A stretch of 64,000 bases of DNA from Paracoccidioides lutzii Pb01 (GCF_000150705.2 NW_015440973.1:62001-126000), one strand, 5' to 3'; counted from the first letter of the stretch, positions 37,203 through 48,575 are shown. A program made the numbers and translations. The notes: generated by a model not told the origin, from the sequence alone.

Positions 37203-40200
37203 CCCCTCTTCTCCCTCTTTATTGCAGGCCTTTATGACTATTTAAAGTCCTCTTTACATCTAATTTTGCCTGCTGAGAGGCCTCTCAAGTGTTCAAAGCC
37301 TTCACTTCTTGTAAGAGACTTGTGTTATTCCATGTAGGCTCAGCCTAATGTACTCATTTAACAAGGTATTACTTTTTCCTCTGGTAGGTTCATTCACTTC
37401 AAATTTCCTTAATCTCAAACTCAGGTCCTTCTGAGGTCTCTATAGTGAGTGGCTATCAGTCAGTTTGCCTCTGACTAGGCAAGAAATCTGTTGCTGCTGC
37501 ATGTAGAAGCTTTACATTAAAGATATTATGAATGTCAGATGAGATATTCAGTTGATAAGTATGAGATTCTATCTTTTCTAGCACAGTATATTGATTATAT
37601 TTCATGTTCAGATTCTTGCATAGATGATTAGTTCTTATGTTTTCTAAGCTCAATCAGATCTTATCTCTGGGTTGAAAGCTTGGAGCTGAGTCTCTTCATC
37701 TATTCATATAGTTCTCTTGAGATTGCTGAGTATCTGTCATTTTTACTTGAGTTCACTTCAACACTTCATAAGTCTTTCTCATATAATCATCTGCAAACTC
37801 AATGGGATTATGTGATATTTCAATGAGGAGTGCATCAGCTATATCAATGAAGAAGATATGAAAAAGATGTGTTAAAAGGAACAGATTCATGTCTGTTGAG
37901 ACAGCATCTCTATTATTAATAATCAGCTCTGCTAGAGAGAGTCATTCACACCAGTCATTCTGTTGAAAGCTAATGTACTTGTGTAGATAGATTTTCAGAG
38001 TCTGATTCATTCACTCTGTAGCTCTGTCAGTTTCTGAGTGATAGACTGTGAAGAGTTATCTCTTAATGTCTAATTTCTCACACACTCAAGTTCAAAACAT
38101 GCTTATGAAAGTCAACTCTCAATCTGACACTATCACCTTAGGAATACCATGTTGAGGGATGATGTTGTGAAGAAATACTCTAGTCACTGTCTTTGTATCA
38201 GTTTTCTTAACTGCTTTTAATATAATCTTCTTAGTCAGTCTGTTCATTATAATTATGATGTTCATATATTCTTTAGAGCTCAGTAAGTTCACAATAAAGT
38301 TCATAGAAAGCTTCTGCCATATATGTTCAGAAATGAGAAGAGGCTTAAGCAGTCCCTGATGTCAATCTCTCCATGTGATGTTTGATCTGCAAAGATGACA
38401 GTTCCTAATCATTCTTCTCACATTGATGGCATAGCCTGACCAGTAGAACTCATATATTAGAACTCCTGCCATTTGCTCTCACCTGGGATAACTGGTAAGA
38501 GATGAGTCATAAGCCTCATGTACTAATCTAGTTCAAAGAGGTTTGAAGTCTGGCACTCACTTATGATCTTAAAAGAGAAGTTCTCTGTTCTCATTTAAAG
38601 AGCACTCAGAGATAGAGATCTTAATGCTGAGTTTAAAAGAAAATCTGAATCTTCTCTCATGAAGAGTTTGCTTCAGACACTGCAGGATCTTGTCATTTTT
38701 GCAGACCTCATTTCACTGAGCTTGAAGAGACATCTTAGGTTTCACACTGGCAGCAGTCACTATTGATTTCATTTCAGGTGCCAGTACATTAAACTTAAGT
38801 AGTTGAGCTTGCCTCTGCTTGATTCTCTCATCATCAGTGCTCTGTGGCATGTTCTGCTCTCTTTGTGATAGAGTATCTAATTCAGTGTTTAACTTTCCTG
38901 GTCAGTGATCAATTCTGAAGTTGAATTGATAGAGAATATTCATTCAATGTAGCTGTCTTTTATTTAGTCTGTGTGTAATCATGAAGTATTCTAGATTCTT
39001 ATAATCTGTGAGAATCTTGAATTCCTTTACACTTTGTAGCTCAGTGTCTCATTTCTTTAAACAGTCAATTATTACTAATAACTTCTTATCATGAATCTCA
39101 TAGTTGTATTCCACAGGTGAATGCTTGTGAGAGAAGAAGGCACATGAGTGTAGAATACTCTGCTCATCATATTGTAGCAGCACTTCTTCTGAGACATAAT
39201 TTGAGAAGTCTGTTTTCAATATAGTCTCATGATCAGAGTCAAATTAAAGCAGGATTAGAGCAGAGATAAACATTGATTTTAGATACTTAAAAGCTTTCTC
39301 AGCCTTGCTCATCTACAAAAAAGAAACATTCTTATGTGTAAAAATTGTCAGTGAGGTCATGATCTTTGAGAAATCCCTGATAAATTATCTATAGAAATTA
39401 GCAAAGCCTAAAAATCCTTGTATATCTTTAAGAGTAGTAGGTGTTGCTCATTCTAAAACAGCTTTAATCTTCTCTGAATCCATTCATATACCCTTGCTCA
39501 CTTCAATGATGAATTCAAGATATTTTGTGCTGTTCATCTTGAACTCACTTTTTCTGATGTCTGCCTGCAGACCTGCTTTCTATAGACATATAAGCATCTT
39601 TTGTACATGCTCATGATGCTCCCATAAGCTTCTTGAGGAAAATATCAAGATGTCATCTAAATAGACTAAGCAGAAGTCATTCAGATATCCATGTAATGCT
39701 CAGTTGATATATTTTTAAAATGTACTCAGAGCATTGGCCAAATCAAAGAGTGTAATCAGTCACTCAAATAGTCTGTATCTGATTCTAAAGACTGTCATTC
39801 ACTCATCACCTTCTGTGATTCAAATCTTGTGAAAAGCTGCAATAATGTTCAGCTTAGTGAATCATTTAGTCTGTTTAATTCACTGTAGAGTTTCACTGAT
39901 TAATGATAGAGAATATCAATCCTTTCAGATGATTTTGTTAAGAGCTTGATAGTCTATACAGAATCTTAGCTCACCTTCAGACTTCTTCACAAATAGTACA
40001 GAGGTGGCTGCAGAGGAGTTGCTCACTATAATAAAACTCTTATCTAGATAATCTGTAAGAGTCTTTCACAAAACCAGTAGTTTCTCTCAAGACATATTAT
40101 ATAATGAGCCTCAAGGGGGTTGTTCCACACTATCATCAGTCTTTTTAATCAGTTCAATCTCATGATCTCTATCTGAGTCATGAAGTGGAGGTAGAGTGTC

Positions 40201-42161
40201 AGCAGCTTTCTTATCAAATATGTTCAAAAACTCATGATAATGTTCAGACAGCTTTTCTCTAGGGTCAATCTTTGATTTCACTTCTAGAGTCTTTTGAATG
40301 TCAGTCAAACTGACAGTGAAGATCTTGATGTTTCACTTCTCTCAAGTGCTCACAAGTCTAGAGAAGCTTATAGCAGAGATGGAAATCACATCAGCTTTTG
40401 CATTTGAACTAGGCTCTACCTCTATGCCACTCTCTTCAAATCTCATAATTCTTTGATGAGAGATCACAGTTGCCTTTTGCTGGGCCAGTCAGAGGTCACT
40501 TATATATATATTATGACTATGTAACTCATTCACCATGTAGAGAAAGGTCTGTTCAGTTACATGATCATCTATATCAATTTGAATGCTAGTCACTATGCTC
40601 ATGGAGAGTCCCATGGAGTCTTCAAAGTCAGTCATTTTAACAAGGGGAATTTCAATGCATGAGAGCTTATGCTTGTTAATATAGAATTGAGAAATAAGAT
40701 CATAGACATTACATTCACTGTCTATCATTGCTCTAGTTGAAAAAGCATTATCTACTAGAGTATCAACAGTGAATGGTTTAAATATCATCTTAGATTTAAA
40801 TCTTCTTCATTGCTTTCTCATAAGCTTCTTATTTTGCTTCTTTCAGTGTCTTTTAGTTGAAGCTACTCTTTTCCTGAATTCTCACTCATATCCATATCAT
40901 TGTCATTCAGTACTGGCTTGAGGATCATCTTAGCTATCATAAGAGTGGCAGAGTATCTGAGAGGTTTGAACAGACAACTCTTAATCATATGATCTTCAGC
41001 TCTGCATCTCAGGCACAGGTCTTGCTCTCTTTGTTGATTAATCTCTGTCTGATTTATCAATTTGATGTGGCAGGTGCTTGAGGTCACAGCATCAGGAGAG
41101 AGATTCATCAGATCATCAGCAGAAGCTTGAAACTGATTTCATCAGTCAAGAATAGCATGACAAAGTAGAGAGTGTGAATTAGACATTGTATGATCTGAAG
41201 AAGATCTGCTCTCACAATATTTAGATCACTGTCTTAAAGTCTTAAGCTCAGAGAATTGATGATCAATTAATCTAAGCTCCTTGCAGTAATTCTCATAGAG
41301 AGACAGTTCTCTTACACTCATCATGTCTTCCCTCAGCTCCATGCTTAGAGTAGATTTCAAATATCTCTTTTTAACACAATCATCTCATCTGTGATCATCA
41401 GTTTCCAGCAGTAGCTGATTAAATTCAGACAGAAAGTCAAAGAGAGCTCTTCTACTCTATTATAGATTGTTGAGCTTTTGCATAGTCTTTTCCTATCATG
41501 CAGAATCACTAAAGAGTATGTGTATCTGCTTCAGTAAGCTCTCTATCATGAAGTTGATCTTGTTCTTATTATTCTCAACTTAGAGGTAAACTTGAGCTGC
41601 TGTCATTCCTTTCAGTCTTGAGTACACATACCAAGCACATTCCTCATTGTTACCTAAAGCTTTTCCATTGATCTTAAGTTTTGATTGAAGCTTTAGCTCT
41701 CACTGAGAGTAGTGCTTCAGATTAAAATCATTATACTTCTCACAGTCTGATAGCTTGATCTTTGATCTTCTGACTGCAATGAGTGATTGCAAGTTCAACT
41801 GAAAGAGGATTGATGTTGAAGTGTTCAAAGCTTGTCATAGATTAGCTATTTCAGCTTGCTGAGCTGCTATTAAATCTCTGTTCTCACACTGAACCTGTTC
41901 CTGCTATTGAAGAAAAGCTATTCATTGTTGTTCAAAGCTGCTGAGAGCGTCCCTGCTCATTGCTTCATATTGATCCATTTGTGTATTCATTGTACAAGTC
42001 TGTCATCAGTCTATTCATATATCAGTACTATCACTGAACTTTGTGATGCAGGATTTAAGACTCTCAATAGCCTGTTATATGTCAGCATATTTACTGAGCT
42101 TCATGATACAGAATTAAGACTTTCAGTGACCTATCAATGAAAGGAGTGTAGCAATTTGTAA
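37203..42161 (-). pseudogene. C2 gag-pol relic
   Basis: Minus-strand pieces in order: a gag knuckle CLRCRAEDHMIKSC near 40975-41020; a protease-like segment TRAMIDSECNVYDL inside 40489-40788, where the active site reads IDSE instead of the usual DSG; and an RT N-terminal linker at 40111-40308 (HYHEFLNIFDKKAADTLPP). The RT box VYLDDILIFS is at about 39640-39666 with both Asp intact. Integrase follows with IPQHGIPKVIVSD (38119-38160) and ends in NIRTNHLCKNLNMKYNQYTV and VKLLHAAATDFLPSQRQTD (37456-37653). Stops are scattered but fewer than in A1. The element is dead but better preserved than C1. Confidence 0.9.
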
Positions 42162-42359
42162 TGTAGAGGATTAAGCTCTAAGAACTAGAGACTAGTCCTC
42201 CTATATAACAAGAACGAATTGCTTGGGAAAGGGAAGAAAAAAATGAGATGAGAACACAAGCTTAAGCAAGCTCGCGTAGCATGATCACGTGCGCACATGC
42301 AAACGATGGCTAGGCTGAGTCAGCCAGCCAGAGCGAATCTAGGGGTTTAGCCTCTTATA
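42162..42359 (-). repeat. C2 5' LTR (198 bp), little-mutated copy
   Basis: On the plus strand it starts TGTAGAGG and ends CCTCTTATA, 3 bp shorter than its partner at the outer end. It retains CG-containing words (GCTCGCG, CACGTGCGC) that are TA-shifted in the 3' LTR. The bases just inside (42150-42159, AGCAATTTGT) match an LTR segment (complement of 42214-42223) with one C/T difference. Confidence 0.88.
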
Positions 42360-42364
42360 ACTTC

Positions 42365-43945
42365 TCAGAGAAAGAGAGCATTGCTGAATACATAATGTTT
42401 TTAAATAAGATAGTCATCTCAATTGAGCCTCTGCAGCAGCAGATCAATAATGAGAATAACTTCTATACAATGAAAGATAATGTGCTGCAGTACAATGAAA
42501 GACTAGTAGTGTCTATTTGAGAAAAAAAAACTCTAATAGCTGAGCTACTGTAGAAAATTTATGATTAAGCTTCAACAGCATACTTTGAAGAATAAAAGAT
42601 TTTGATTCTGATGCAATCATACTATTGATGAGTCATCTGGCAGACAGATGTTCTACACTATATTCAGAACTATCATATATACTGAGTCAGTAAAATTTCA
42701 AAAAATAAAACTTCTGACTTATTAAAATCACTACTGATATCAGAACAGATATGACAGTATATTGCAATGAACTTTATGAATATATCAAAAAGTAAAACAT
42801 ATTATAATATCATTTTGATTATAATATATTAGCTAAGCAAGAAGATGATCTTCATTTCAATCACTTAGAGAGTTACAGCCCAGGAGCTAGTTTGACTATT
42901 TATTCAATTCTACTACTCATACAATAAGGCATTTGACTCAATTATCTCTGATTGAAACTTCTAGTTCATATCAAGCTTTTGAAATAAATTTATATAGATT
43001 CTGAGCATAAAACTGAAACTCTTAACAGCATATCATGTACAAACTGATGAATAAACAGAAGTGACAAATCAATATATTGTCATTTATCTTGATCTTTATG
43101 TCAATTACTACCAAGATGATTGAGATAAGTGACTGCTCATTATAGATCACATCTCTACAGCTACTTCAAATGCTTTTATAGAGATCTTTTTCTTTCTCAT
43201 AGCAAATGAATATGAATCATGAATGTCATTTAACTGACAATTACTAGTGAAAAAATTGAATATGAATAAGAGAAGAAATTGAGAGACAGCAAGAAGCTTT
43301 ATTCACTGAATGAGAGAGATCTGAAATAAAGCAAGCAAAAGTATAAGAACAGTACAGAAACAGATGAAAAGACAGACTGACAAGCATCATCAAGAGTCTG
43401 ACTTTGCAATGAAAGATTATATTTATCTGACATTGAAGTCATACAGAATAAATTGATCAAGTTATAAACTAGCAGAGTAGAATGCCAGCCTCTTCAGAAT
43501 TCTGAAAAAGATGAGTAATGTCTACAAACTGAATCTCTCTGCAACAATAAAAATTCATTTAATCTTCTTCTCAGACAAGCTATGTAAAAACTTCAAATAT
43601 CTTCTATCTGGCTAAACTGCTAGACTACCAGATCCAATTGAAATAGATGATGAGAATGAATGAGAAATAGATCATATACTGGCCAGTTGAATAAGCTGAA
43701 GCAAGCTGCAGTATCAGATATGCTGAAAAAGATTTGATGAAAATTCTTCATGACATTTTGCTCACAACTTTAAGAGATTACTATACACAATACAGGATTT
43801 CTACAAAGCTAATTCTATAAAAGCCAGACCACTGAAATGCCTAGATGAATGGGTAAGAGCATGGGAGACAGGCAGCTATCTGAAAGATGAAGATGATGAC
43901 AATCTACCAGCATGAGAGCATGTTCATTTCTAGATCAGAGGGTGA
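42365..43945 (+). pseudogene. A2 integrase and chromodomain relic
   Basis: This continues the A2 pol interrupted at 36996. It contains integrase-core text (TAYHVQTDE near 43010-43050, then YLDLYVNYYQDD near 43085-43120) and a late chromodomain-like stretch (PDPIEIDDENE, then EIDHILAS) at about 43625-43690. The last 250 bp before the 3' LTR align with 2702-2810 of A1 in reverse. Confidence 0.85.
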
Positions 43946-44210
43946 TGTTAGGCTCAGTGCCAGGGGGGGGATAGGTTTATCCCCATCATGTGACCACATG
44001 ATGGCACCCCACATGTAACCCAGTGGACCAGGATGATCCAGTCACATGATCACGTGGATTGTTTACAATATGTCACGTGACCACGCAGGCTGTTTATAAT
44101 CTAAGCAGACCCTGACACCCCTTTTCCTCACCAACCTTAGTATTTCGTTATATAGCAGTTAGCAACGCAGGGAGATTCTATCTTAGACAGCTCATATCCG
44201 CTCCCTAACA
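43946..44210 (+). repeat. A2 3' LTR (265 bp), little-mutated copy
   Basis: It starts TGTTAGGCTCAGTG and ends CTCCCTAACA. It contains AACCTTAGTATT (44133-44144), the exact complement of the primer-binding site seen next to the A1 5' LTR, which marks the likely start of R. U3 contains an 18-bp inverted repeat at 43985-44002 (ATCATGTG, AC, CACATGAT) and further CACATG/CACGTG words. Confidence 0.93.
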
Positions 44211-44700
44211 ATAAATAAAAGTTTAATTATTAATATATTATATAAAAAATAAAAATAATACTAAAAAATTATTTTATATTAATAATTATATAATTAAATA
44301 TATATATAATTTAAATATTAATTTAATTTAAATTAATTATATATTAAATTATAAAACTATATTTTAAATATTTTTAATTATAATTTTTTAATAATTAAAT
44401 AATTATAATAAATATTAATAATAATTTAATATAGAAAATATTAAAAGTTTTTATATTTAAATTTTATAATAATATTTTAAATTTAATAAAATAATAATTA
44501 ATATTATTAATTAATTAATTTATAAATTTAATATATATAATATTATTTATATTAATTATAATTATTTAATTTATTAAAAAATTATTAAAAATTGATAAAT
44601 ATTTAAAAATAATTTAAAAAATAATATAAAAATATTAAAAAATTTATTTTAATATAAAAATATCTATTTATAAATTAAAAAAATAAAATAATAGATGTTT
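44211..44700. repeat. Near-pure A/T block, right part
   Basis: About 490 bp continuing the composition of 30800-33082, beginning with the second ATAAA duplication of A2. G and C return gradually after about 44690. Confidence 0.9.
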
Positions 44701-44815
44701 AAAATATCTAATAGATATAATTCCAATAAAGTTATAATTGTTAAAAAAGCTGCTGTAGAAATACAGACAAATATAAAGATTTTTCAACAACTTAATAAAT
44801 TAGGCAGAGAAAAAC

Positions 44816-45072
44816 TGTTACGGCGCAGCTGCTTGTATATGGATTAAGGTTGATACGCCCCGCTAAGCTCTAAAGGTTGACCTGTTCCGACCTCAACCAT
44901 ATTCAGTTGCTCATGTTGATCCGATCCGATTCTCAACCACTATATATATTCGGCTGCTCGTTCATTCTTCATTCTAATCCTCAGTTTAGTATTCTCGTCG
45001 CAGCTGCCTAGTTAGATAGATGAATTGACGCTGTTGTCTTGTTATCATCCTGATTTTAATTGAGCCATGACA
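44816..45072 (-). repeat. Solo LTR of family B (257 bp), unmutated
   Basis: Plus strand: TGTTACGGCG..GAGCCATGACA, with a perfect 5-bp duplication AAAAC at 44811-44815 and 45073-45077. It aligns in reverse with both B1 LTRs but keeps CG dinucleotides and normal GC. No partner LTR or internal sequence is attached, so it is the product of LTR-LTR recombination. Confidence 0.93.
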
Positions 45073-45077
45073 AAAAC

Positions 45078-45660
45078 AGCAGATGAGAAATGAAAATCAC
45101 ACTCAGATAAGCTTCAGAGCACTGAGTAAAGCAGTTGAAAGACATCTGAGAAGTGACTGAGAAAAAGATAAAATGCAAGACAAAATCAGTCTGTAAGAAA
45201 CAACGGTATGAAAGCACTGAAGAAAACTTAACCTTAATGTAAGAGTGTCTGTTTATGAATTAGAAAAGATAAAATCATATTTTTATTATATGATTCATGT
45301 CAGAATTATATTTTGAAACTAAATTTGAACACTCTATTGGCCCAAGTTACTCTATATATCAAACATCACCAGTAGAAAATTCGCAGCTAGAACTGCTCTC
45401 TTCAAAAGCGAGCTGGAGTTCATGATTATACTTCTTATCAGACAATTTGACCGTAACAAAACTTTCCCACATCTACTCCTTATTAAAAGGGCATAATATC
45501 ATCAATGTCCTCAGAACAATGCTTAGATAGCAAGGGGAGGATATTCTCATAGAATAACCTGAAGAGGCCCGTAGGACTAGAGAGCGCCAGGGTATACCAG
45601 AATGTTCCATGACCTCCGACAGTTGTGGCATTGTTCCTCAGACATCTGCTGATACAGCAG
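45078..45660. other. Flank of the solo LTR, no gene identified
   Basis: A-rich sequence with RIP-like composition to about 45300, then normal-GC DNA leading into the kinase relic. No motif recognised. Confidence 0.5.
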
Positions 45661-45667
45661 AGATGGA

Positions 45668-47190
45668 TCAGTTTGTCTGCTCAGCTTTCAGGATGGTCAT
45701 GAATTCCGTTTGAAGCATATCATTTTCATCTGCATAAATCTCATCCACGCTCTTATTTGTCAGCCAGTAAGGAGGTTCAACCATTTCAAATGGCCGAGAA
45801 CATGCCAATTTGAGATCAATCAGACATGAGATATGCCAATTATGATCGACAAAGATATTGCTTCGATGCAAATCTGTCAGCGTAAATATGAAAGGTCCGC
45901 GGCAGAATTTCTGCTTGAAGAGTAATGGGAATTTTGCTCTCATTGTCTCCAGCGCCGACATCTGATAGCTGCAATCCTGTAGGTTATTCATAGAATCAGG
46001 CCGATTTCGGAGGCGGATGTCATGAATTACAAGCATATCCACCACATAAGACTAAACAGTGTAATAGTTGTGGTCACGGGGCATATATATCGGAGTTTTA
46101 ATCGTTTTCTCAAATGCAAGTGGGCGATAAACGCAAGAATCCATTGCAGTCGATGATAGAGAAGCCAATCTGTGGTAAGGGTATTCGGCTGATACTCAGC
46201 AAGATGCCGGGAAAGATCTCGAAAAAAAGTTGGTCAGTAATTTGACGTCATGCTATTTTCCCAGCCAAGTGATGGAGAACATTGTTCCTTGAGTTTGATC
46301 AATGCACTCTACCAACAGATACACGGCACCTATCACACCGTCTTGAGAAGTTTGGGTTCTGTCCGAGTGACGGCATTAGCACGAAGGCGCTAAGAGGCCG
46401 AAAAATGATAACAGTCAGCGGCGTAAATATTTATCGAACGTAATATCGGTATATATCTATATCTAATACTGTCTTAAGAGAATATGCAGTAATTTGATCT
46501 AATTTATATAGAGGTGTGGGTGATGCTAGTATAAGTGAGATATAAGAAGAAAGATCAACAGGAAAGATCAACAATATTGAAGGCATCGATCTAGAAAGGG
46601 TAGGTTTTCAAATCCGAGTGAACTAGATTTTCCAATTTAGTCGATATGCTACTGTCAAGAACAGTTGGATTCGAACCGTTTCACCTGTTGACATGGAAAG
46701 CCATACAATCGTGGAATTGGTACGTCTGGACAGTTTTCTTCAAAGCCATGCATAGGCACCAGCCTCACACTGTATCTTTTCATCGCCATTCCCATGCCGA
46801 AAGCCCTCCCCAACACGATATGGAAGAGAAAATCGAGGGAGGACACATTGTCCTGATTGCTGCTTGCCCTTCCAGTTATCTATAGTAACTGGGACACGTT
46901 GAAGCTGCCGCAGAACCCGTCCTTCATGTCTGCTACATGACATACTTCGGTGGATCTTAAACCCAGATGGTGGATAATAACATCTCTCATCCACACACGT
47001 TTGTCGTTGAGGTGAGAGAAGAAGCGAGTTTGTTGGTCACTGTAGTTAGCCCAGCTCGTGAATTGACCCTCCGCTCCTTGGCAAGAGAGTACGTTATTTT
47101 CTCTTCAGGAGACGGCGTGTTCTCAGCATATTTAATGTAGAGAATGTTTCTGAAGCGACCTCCGCTGAGTCTCCGCTGAGTCGTCGGTGT
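45668..47190 (-). pseudogene. Broken APH-like (aminoglycoside phosphotransferase-fold) kinase gene
   Basis: Intact members of this large fungal family are about 400-550 aa and have uncertain substrates. Pieces occur in order on the minus strand. Near 47030-46900: QQTRFFSHLNDKRVWMRDV and then a GSFNV motif. At 46740-46870: EGFRHGNGDEKIQCEAGAYAWL, holding the Lys..Glu pair region. At 46655-46740: NCPDVPIPRLYGF in another frame. At about 46350-46050 there are degraded central parts with stops. At 45668-46045 there is an open stretch with the catalytic and metal motifs LTDLHRSNIFVD (the usual HxDxxxxN core altered to D-L-H-R-S-N) and CLIDLKLACSRPFEM. At least two frameshifts and several stops break it, and an AT-rich stretch at 46440-46640 may be an insertion. 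It lies beside the retroelement block. Confidence 0.8.
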
Positions 47191-48575
47191 CTTTTTTTTT
47201 TGTTGGCAATGTGCTGTAGGTCCAGCCCCTGAAATGCCAAGAGTGAGTGAGTGAGTGAGTGAGTGAGTGATATTCCTGAACTAACTAACTATATAATGAA
47301 TGTACAGAGGGTTCTATGAAGCGAGAATAAGCATTGAATCCAATTGAGTGAAAAATCACCGTTCTTTTCGAATTCCTTGCTCCATCCTAATCTCTTACCA
47401 ATGTCACCCAGTATTTATAGACTGCGGACCGTTCGCTTCCCCCCTATTTTTTCTTATAATCTGTGGCTTACAAAGATCAATGAAACAGCATGCGCTGGGG
47501 CAGAGATTTCCGAATTCCGAAGAATTGAAGCAAAATAAATGAAAGCTAGTTTTGTGGCATTTGTGATAGATAATTTTTGGATGATGGTGGTCGCTTGGGC
47601 AGCGAGCTTGCCGGCCGCCGTTTGACAGGTTCGTAGCTAAAATACGCAGTATGTATAGGCCGTGTGCGGGGAGCTAGTCACATTCCGCACACCGTTCGTC
47701 AACCCCTATAACTCAACTAATTATCTGACCTCCATACGCTGCGAGCCTCCCGACCTGATAATTAAAGTATTTGATCTCCCGGCCAAGAGGCTGTTCACTC
47801 CTCCTGCCACCAATAAGAGAAGTAAGAGCATCCAACCGTACGTAAACCTATTTGTAAACTTGTAACTTAGCTTAGTTAACTAGCTAGATATAACTATGTT
47901 TAAGGACGTCATTGTTGGGAAGGGGTGGAAGCTCCGTACGGATATCAAGAAGACTTAAACTTACCTACACAACTGCAAGAGCGTTGGATGTTCACAACAA
48001 GAAGCCGAGCGAGCATACGGAATGTTTGCATCTCGTCTCATTCTCTCGCAAAAGAAAATCCGCACATTGCCCAAGAAGCAGAGCATATGAAGAGAGCTAG
48101 ATCTCCTTCGCAGTTGGCATCTCTATCTCTCTAATCGGAGCCCACGTTCACCTGACTCCTAAAACGGCTTTGCCATAGTGGAACTGGCTGTGGAGGTTAA
48201 GAAGTTACTCCGTACGGACCATGGAGGCCTTCCTCCACAACCCCATGTGGGAGGGAGGAGAGAGCAGGGGAGAACTTGCTTGGCTTCACCGTATGAAGAC
48301 GGCTACTGGTTACAGAGCGCCACGTAGAGGTGCAAGTTCCTGCCCTGGGTGTTGTACACAGACTCCGTTCGACTGGAGGAAATGGAGATCATACATACCT
48401 GAACCCCGCAGCCCAAGAGGGGGGGAGAAAGAGAATGAAGCAGAGGGAGCAGAGAAGAAGAGAGATCATACGAACCTAAACAATGACAATGGGATTGTTC
48501 TCGGTCCCTGTATGAGGGATCATACGCCTCCTCAGCGCCGGACGACCGGGGGCAGGACGGCAGCGGCGGGGGACG
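47191..48575. other. Intergenic or relic DNA, no gene identified
   Basis: Contains a (GAGT)n microsatellite at 47241-47270 and several short overlapping ORFs with no motif. The minus-strand stretch at about 48300-48575 may be the decayed tail of the cysteine-cluster ORF that follows. Confidence 0.5.

Larger units (their letters stand above)
37002..42359 (-). mobile_element. C2: Ty3/gypsy chromovirus inserted antisense in A2
   Basis: LTRs at 37002-37202 (3') and 42162-42359 (5') with a 5-bp duplication ACTTC at 36997-37001 and 42360-42364. The A2 reading resumes across the insertion. A1 keeps the uninterrupted sequence at about 4270-4300 (reverse strand), with a single ACTTC. Minus-strand order: gag with a CCHC knuckle, protease, RT, RNase H, integrase, chromodomain, polypurine tract. 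Confidence 0.93.
33083..44210 (+). mobile_element. A2: Ty3/gypsy chromovirus in the AT block, interrupted by C2
   Basis: Two 265-bp LTRs (33083-33347 and 43946-44210) are bounded by a perfect 5-bp duplication ATAAA. Order on the plus strand: 5' LTR, gag (to about 34680), protease/RT/RNase H (to 36996), C2 insertion, integrase and chromodomain, 3' LTR. Without C2 the element is about 5.77 kb, matching A1 (5.69 kb). RIP-like transitions fill the body and the 5' LTR, but the 3' LTR is nearly free of them. Confidence 0.93.
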
